Shown: piece after piece, positions 60,104 through 64,000 of the stretch
Numbering within the stretch: position 1 is the stretch's first letter
How the letters are laid out: every line of letters begins with the position of its first letter
Origin: Prevotella bivia DSM 20514
GTDB taxonomy: Bacteria > Bacteroidota > Bacteroidia > Bacteroidales > Bacteroidaceae
Assembly (NCBI RefSeq): GCF_000262545.1
Contig: NZ_JH660659.1
Location: forward strand, 5,240-69,239
Reading direction: 5' to 3'
Length of the DNA: 64,000 bases
Made by a program: the position numbers and the translations under genes
The notes under the pieces: model-generated
Told to the model about the DNA's origin: nothing
Database searches by the model: none
What the model saw: only the letters and a program-made list of their open reading frames with translations

Positions 60104-61135
60104 TTAAAGAACTTTCATTCGCCAAGTTACTCCAAGATCAATCATTGACTGTTTGTCTTTTAAATACCCATTCTCATTCGTATTTTTCCCAAAAGCATAA
60201 CTATAATTAGCATGGAGACGTACTCGCTGGTCGGTAAGTGGGAAATATTCCATACCAACCCCTAATCGAGTTATTTCTGTATTAGGTAAGACACATTTAT
60301 CAGCATCTGTATTTGTTTGGTTAACATCATAACTTGCCTTTGTCCATATATTGAAATGCTTGCTAGGCTGATAATCAACTCTTCCAGATATGGAGCAGTC
60401 TTTAAAGAAAAAGGCTTGATGTTTTGCAGCTCTATTCATTACATCAACTTGGACTTGCAACTTGTTTGTAATATCATATCGAGTACCTAGTGCTATATAG
60501 TTTATATATTTATTAGGCGCATATTCCATCATATTTACTGACCAATCTGTATGAAATCTGCCATGACTGCCATACCAAATTAAGTTGTAGGCATAAAGAT
60601 TAGTTTTTTCGTTATGGCTGTGATTATACATCTTTTGAAACGGACTTTCAACAAATTGTGCAATAATCTTATCTTTCTTATTGTTTGTATCATAGCTTCC
60701 CCATACTCCCCATTCATAGCATGGAAAATTATAAGGGAATTCATAGAGTTGGAATACATCAATAGGAGCTGGATCGAAATCCCAACCACCTACCATTACA
60801 GCCCATTTTCCTGCTGTTAGTGTAAAGTTGTTGTTAATGTGGTATGATAAGTAAAGCCAATCAGTAGCATCAAAAAAAGAGTAATCTTTGTTGATACCAT
60901 TAAGACGCTGTCGGTACATGTACGAGAACTTTTTGCCAATGTTGCCTTTGAGAATAAGGTTTAAATTAGTACCCTTAAATCCTGAATTCTCATGATCGGT
61001 TTTACCGTCAACCTTTTCATTGCAGAAATCTCCGCGTGCTTCAAAAGTAATATTTATAGGTTTCTGTTTGGAGTCCTGCGCCTGTACCGAATAGGTATAT
61101 AAAGCAGTTAATAATAGTAGTGATCTTAATTTCAT
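60104..61135 (-). CDS. outer-membrane porin-like protein
   Basis: 343 residues with a signal peptide (MKLRSLLLLTALYTYSVQAQ). The mature protein is made of alternating aromatic-rich beta strands (YMYRQRLNGINKDYSF, WLYLSYHINNNFTLTAGKWA, YNLIWYGSHGRFHTDWS) and ends in a hydrophobic strand (MIDLGVTWRMKVL), as expected for an outer-membrane barrel. The segment LTAGKWAVMVGGWDFDPAP resembles porins of the OprP/phosphate-selective type. Substrate unknown. Its own terminator lies at 60030-60057. Confidence 0.82.
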   Translation of the reverse strand: MKLRSLLLLTALYTYSVQAQDSKQKPINITFEARGDFCNEKVDGKTDHENSGFKGTNLNLILKGNIGKKFSYMYRQRLNGINKDYSFFDATDWLYLSYHINNNFTLTAGKWAVMVGGWDFDPAPIDVFQLYEFPYNFPCYEWGVWGSYDTNNKKDKIIAQFVESPFQKMYNHSHNEKTNLYAYNLIWYGSHGRFHTDWSVNMMEYAPNKYINYIALGTRYDITNKLQVQVDVMNRAAKHQAFFFKDCSISGRVDYQPSKHFNIWTKASYDVNQTNTDADKCVLPNTEITRLGVGMEYFPLTDQRVRLHANYSYAFGKNTNENGYLKDKQSMIDLGVTWRMKVL

Positions 61136-61200
61136 AGGATCAGTGTCTTATATTTTATGTTAAAAAAAATGTTGTAGCAATAAAAAGTGTAGGTAACTAA

Positions 61201-62178
61201 TTAGTTAAAATTACCAGTCTTTAGCAAACCTTTCTTTTTCCACTGGCCATATACTTCACTCACAACATCAGACGAAATGAAGCTTGGTATCTGTTCTTTA
61301 CCCATATAGTCAATGAGTTTACCAAAGTCATCTTTATCGAGTACTACTTCCAGTTGAATTTTACGGTCGCCAGAATATCCACCAATAACTTCGTGCAACG
61401 TACAGCCTTTGCCTAAGTGTTCTGTAATGAATGTTTTGATACGAACATAATCATCCGATATGATGAACACACGCGTTTTTGAGTTCATTGATGACATAAA
61501 GTAGTTTAGGATTAAGCCGTTTAGCCATGTTCCTATTAAGCCAATTACAACTAGATGTACAGGATTGATTAAGAAAGCTGTGCAACAGATTAAACCACCT
61601 GCTATGGTAACAGCTGTGCCTAGTTGTATATGAAAATATTTATTAAAGATTTTAGCAAGGATATCAAGTCCTCCCGTAGAAGCATTGATACTAAATAATA
61701 TAGCTTGAGAAGCACTTAATATTAGTACAAAGCTGAGTAAGTCAAACCAAGGGTTGGGTATAGCTTGTGTTCCGATATATGTTGTAAAAATCGAATCCTT
61801 CATAGGAACGATATTGCTAATAAAGTCAATCATAGGCCCTAGTATCAATGCTGTATATACAGTCTTAGCACCAAACTCGTTACCTATTAGTATAAAAGAA
61901 AGGATTAATAAGATAGCGTTAATACCAAAAATCATTTGCCCTATGCTAATGAAACCAACCAGTTTTGATAGAACAATTGATAAGCCTGTAATGGAGCCAA
62001 CAATCAATTTACTAGGGATAAGAAAAAAATGAAGTCCTAAGGCTGCTATAAACATGCCAAAGGTCATAATAAATAGTTCTATCCAAAACTTTTTTGTGGA
62101 AATCAGATGCAACACTGTTTGCAAAAGATCTTGTAAGTTTAATGACCCTTTTTTAGGCTGCTCAAATTTGTTATTCAT
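61201..62178 (-). CDS. YitT family membrane protein (DUF2179)
   Basis: 325 residues. Five to six hydrophobic helices fill residues 35-235, then a soluble C-terminal domain (FIISDDYVRIKTFITEHLGKG near 238, and GYSGDRKIQLEVVLDKDDF near 268) forms the DUF2179 part typical of YitT proteins. The family's transport or signalling role is not settled. The 297 bases before it, up to the IS30 gene, are AT-rich with no ORF. Confidence 0.88.
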   Translation of the reverse strand: MNNKFEQPKKGSLNLQDLLQTVLHLISTKKFWIELFIMTFGMFIAALGLHFFLIPSKLIVGSITGLSIVLSKLVGFISIGQMIFGINAILLILSFILIGNEFGAKTVYTALILGPMIDFISNIVPMKDSIFTTYIGTQAIPNPWFDLLSFVLILSASQAILFSINASTGGLDILAKIFNKYFHIQLGTAVTIAGGLICCTAFLINPVHLVVIGLIGTWLNGLILNYFMSSMNSKTRVFIISDDYVRIKTFITEHLGKGCTLHEVIGGYSGDRKIQLEVVLDKDDFGKLIDYMGKEQIPSFISSDVVSEVYGQWKKKGLLKTGNFN

Positions 62179-62475
62179 AATGAAAGGATATGATAATAGT
62201 TTTGTTTGTTATATTCTTATAAGGTGTTTATATGTTTTATTAGGCTATACCTAAATTATTATATATGTGCTAGTTATGTCTTTACCACATTATCTCATAA
62301 TATTTAAATATTGCTTTTAATTATCTCTTATTGTTTAGGTTAGACTTAGTTAACTGTGTCTATTTGCTGCTGCAAATTTATCACTTTTTTATGAACTTAC
62401 AAGCATTTTAATCAAAAGTTATCGACTTTTTTTATTTTATTTTTATACACGTAGAGTCAACTAGCAAGTGCAAAA

Positions 62476-63414
62476 TTATAAAACGTATTTGAAGAATTCA
62501 CACTTTGGTGTAGAAAAGTTTAATTTTTCTCTCGGTCTTTCGTTCAATTTCTTTTGTATCGACATTATTCTCTTGTCTGTGTAATGTTCAAACGAATCCT
62601 TTTTCGGTATATATTGTCTGATTAGTTTATTTGTATTCTCAATAGCTCCCTTTTGCCATGAGCAATATGGATCAGCGAAGTACACGGGTACGCCTAAGAA
62701 CTTGGTAATGTCCTTATGTGCTGCAAATTCAGGTCCGTTGTCTGTTGTAATGGTCTTCAGACTGTCTTTGTATGGTAGCAGTAGTTTCCTAACTACCTTT
62801 GCCAGAGGCTTTGACTGCTTTCCAAATGGCAGTTTCTGCATAAGTAGCATATTGGTGGATTTCTCCACCAGTGTGAGTATGGCATGCTGGTCAGGGTCTA
62901 CGATTAAGTCCATCTCAAAATCTCCGAATCTCTTCCCGTCAACTTCCTTACTTCTTTCATGGATACTCAACCTATCTTTAATTGGAAGATGTCTGCCCTT
63001 GGGACGATGCCTGTATTTCATCTTATGTCTTGTGTGTTTGGCAAGTTCCCCTGTTGTATCATTATGGATGATATTATAAATGGATTGGTGGGATACCTTT
63101 ATCCCCTCACTCTTGCGCAGATAACCTGATATTTGTCGTGGAGACCACTGATCATTAGTGATATATTCCTTAATCCTCCAGACTAATTCATCGGAGAGCC
63201 TGGCGTTCTTTACCGTTCTCTTTCTGCGCTGCATAGCCATATCGTGTGCCTTTGTCCAAATATACTTTCCCGATGACGTACTGTTGCGTTTGATTTCACG
63301 CGAAAGTGTTGACTGGCTGATGCCGACGATTGCGGCAATCTCTTTTCTCCCTGTTTTCTTTTGGAGTAAGGCGAAAATTTGCGACCTTTGCTCCGAGATT
63401 AATTGATGATACAT
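62476..63414 (-). CDS. IS30 family transposase
   Basis: 312 residues. The N-terminal HTH is QIFALLQKKTGRKEIAAIVG with STLSREIKRN. The DDE core has Asp in FGDFEMDLIVDPD (near 165), Asp in TITTDNGPEFAAH (near 226) and Glu in SWQKGAIENTNKLIRQ (near 259). This matches IS30/IS4351-type enzymes. The ATG at 63414 is used, since an upstream extension of 43 residues runs through the leader hairpin. Confidence 0.95.
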   Translation of the reverse strand: MYHQLISEQRSQIFALLQKKTGRKEIAAIVGISQSTLSREIKRNSTSSGKYIWTKAHDMAMQRRKRTVKNARLSDELVWRIKEYITNDQWSPRQISGYLRKSEGIKVSHQSIYNIIHNDTTGELAKHTRHKMKYRHRPKGRHLPIKDRLSIHERSKEVDGKRFGDFEMDLIVDPDQHAILTLVEKSTNMLLMQKLPFGKQSKPLAKVVRKLLLPYKDSLKTITTDNGPEFAAHKDITKFLGVPVYFADPYCSWQKGAIENTNKLIRQYIPKKDSFEHYTDKRIMSIQKKLNERPREKLNFSTPKCEFFKYVL

Positions 63415-63491
63415 AAACAATACAAAGTTAGTTAATCTTTGGGAGACAGAGGTCTCCTTTTTTTTATTTGTATTGCTGGTTGTTTCTTTTT

Positions 63492-63555
63492 CCTCACCGA
63501 GAGATGCAGACAACCTCTCGCTACGCTTCGAGAACGTCTGCATCTCTCGGTGAGG
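63492..63555. promoter_or_regulatory. 20-bp perfect stem-loop in the IS30 leader
   Basis: The arms 63492-63511 and 63536-63555 (CCTCACCGAGAGATGCAGAC and complement) are perfectly paired across a 24-base loop that has an inner CTCG / CGAG stem. It lies upstream of the transposase start and inside the right end of the IS. Confidence 0.85.
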
Positions 63556-63827
63556 GCTACTCTTTTATTGCACTTCGTTTTGGAACTTGCATACACAGCT
63601 TCTGTTTATAAAAGTATGTGCTTCAATAAGTTGTAGTTTTTTATTTCAAATATATTTTTAATAAAAAAACAAACTTACAGTTTTATACTAAATATCATAT
63701 TTTATTGGCTAGTATTTATTTTTTTATTATCAGATAATAATGATACTGATATGCGCTGTTATATTTTACTATTACATCTACTAATTGCAATCACATATTT
63801 TTCTACCGATAATTTATTAAATAAAAA

Positions 63828-63858
63828 ATTGTACAATCAATAGTTTTTGTTATCTTTG
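63828..63858 (+). promoter_or_regulatory. promoter of the debranching enzyme gene
   Basis: ATTG (63828-63831), 19 bases, TATCTTTG (63851-63858), about 30 bases before the ATG. Confidence 0.7.
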
Positions 63859-63887
63859 TGAAAAGTAATAAAAAACCTCATGCGCTT

Positions 63888-64000
63888 ATGAGCTACCTAA
63901 GATTCGAAAAGACACTAATGACCAACTTACAAGATTCGTTATCGCGTGAATTATTGCGAACGAATAGGTCGGGAGCCTACTCCTGTTCAACGCTTGTTGA
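63888..64000 (+). CDS. glycogen debranching enzyme, N-terminal part (runs off the window)
   Basis: The first 37 codons read MSYLRFEKTLMTNLQDSLS, then RELLRTNRSGAYSCSTLV. From memory this is the start of the Bacteroidota glycogen debranching enzyme (amylo-alpha-1,6-glucosidase), where the N-R-x-G-A-Y motif is well conserved. Only the beginning is here, so length and catalytic domain cannot be judged. Confidence 0.7.
   Translation, partial: MSYLRFEKTLMTNLQDSLSRELLRTNRSGAYSCSTLV

Larger units (their letters stand above)
62464..63590 (-). mobile_element. IS30 family insertion sequence
   Basis: About 1127 bp. Imperfect ends start with GCAAGT at the left (62464) and end with its complement ACTTGC at the right (63590). 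Inward of these, 10 of 13 positions agree. One transposase gene fills the element and a 20-bp stem-loop lies between its start and the right end. I could not confirm a target duplication, so the exact ends are tentative. Confidence 0.7.

Overview
The window looks like a chromosome segment of a low-GC member of the Bacteroidota, most likely Prevotellaceae. Supporting signs are the short primary sigma factor, Bacteroidota-type promoters (TTTG, about 19-21 bases, TAnnTTTG), Bacteroidota-restricted families (DUF4834, DUF4251, DUF5053, FeoB-associated Cys-rich protein), no consistent Shine-Dalgarno sequences, and the arrangement of the lysine and Etf genes. I cannot name the species from sequence alone.

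Left arm (1-20.3 kb): housekeeping genes. These are rpoD, proS, an OmpA-type lipoprotein, a TIGR01212 radical-SAM protein, the RNase P RNA, tRNA-Cys, an FKBP, thioredoxin, dnaE, a psd-pssA-DUF4834 phospholipid operon, the xpt-pbuX purine salvage pair and a TonB-dependent receptor. A HipB-like HTH gene (4.75-5.06 kb) is frameshifted in an A tract.

Accessory island (about 20.4-44.5 kb): a phage-related element that ends with a tyrosine integrase beside tRNA-Pro(GGG). It opens with two diverged tandem cassettes, each carrying paired operator-like dyads, a tiny ORF, a hairpin, a DUF5053 protein and a conserved double stem-loop. It continues with small genes, a DUF2335 membrane-protein gene cut by an ISL3/ISAon1-type insertion, a strong candidate structured RNA (24.43-24.63 kb), a four-gene coupled operon, and a cytosine-5 DNA methyltransferase whose central part is also open, and apparently meaningful, in a second frame. 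The last part is a tail module: tape measure, two large tail proteins and two tail/fibre genes. I see no terminase, portal, capsid, tail-tube or lysis gene. The two terminal tail genes are each cut by a nearly identical IS608-like (IS200/IS605) element, in opposite orientations. Removing each element at its TTAC target restores both reading frames exactly.

Right arm (44.6-64 kb): housekeeping again. It holds aroA, a small membrane protein, tsaE, a secreted cyclophilin, etfB-etfA-acyl-CoA dehydrogenase, a class III fructose-1,6-bisphosphatase, two glycosyltransferase-like genes, lysA, lysC, ftsE, a porin and a YitT family protein. It closes with an IS30 insertion and the first codons of a glycogen debranching enzyme that runs off the window.

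The most unusual items are the dual-frame methyltransferase locus, the structured RNA with its own promoter and terminator, the twin cassettes whose operators have diverged along with their putative DNA-binding proteins, the identical operator-promoter spacing at two island promoters, and the reversible pair of IS608-like disruptions. Family names given from memory were not checked against databases.
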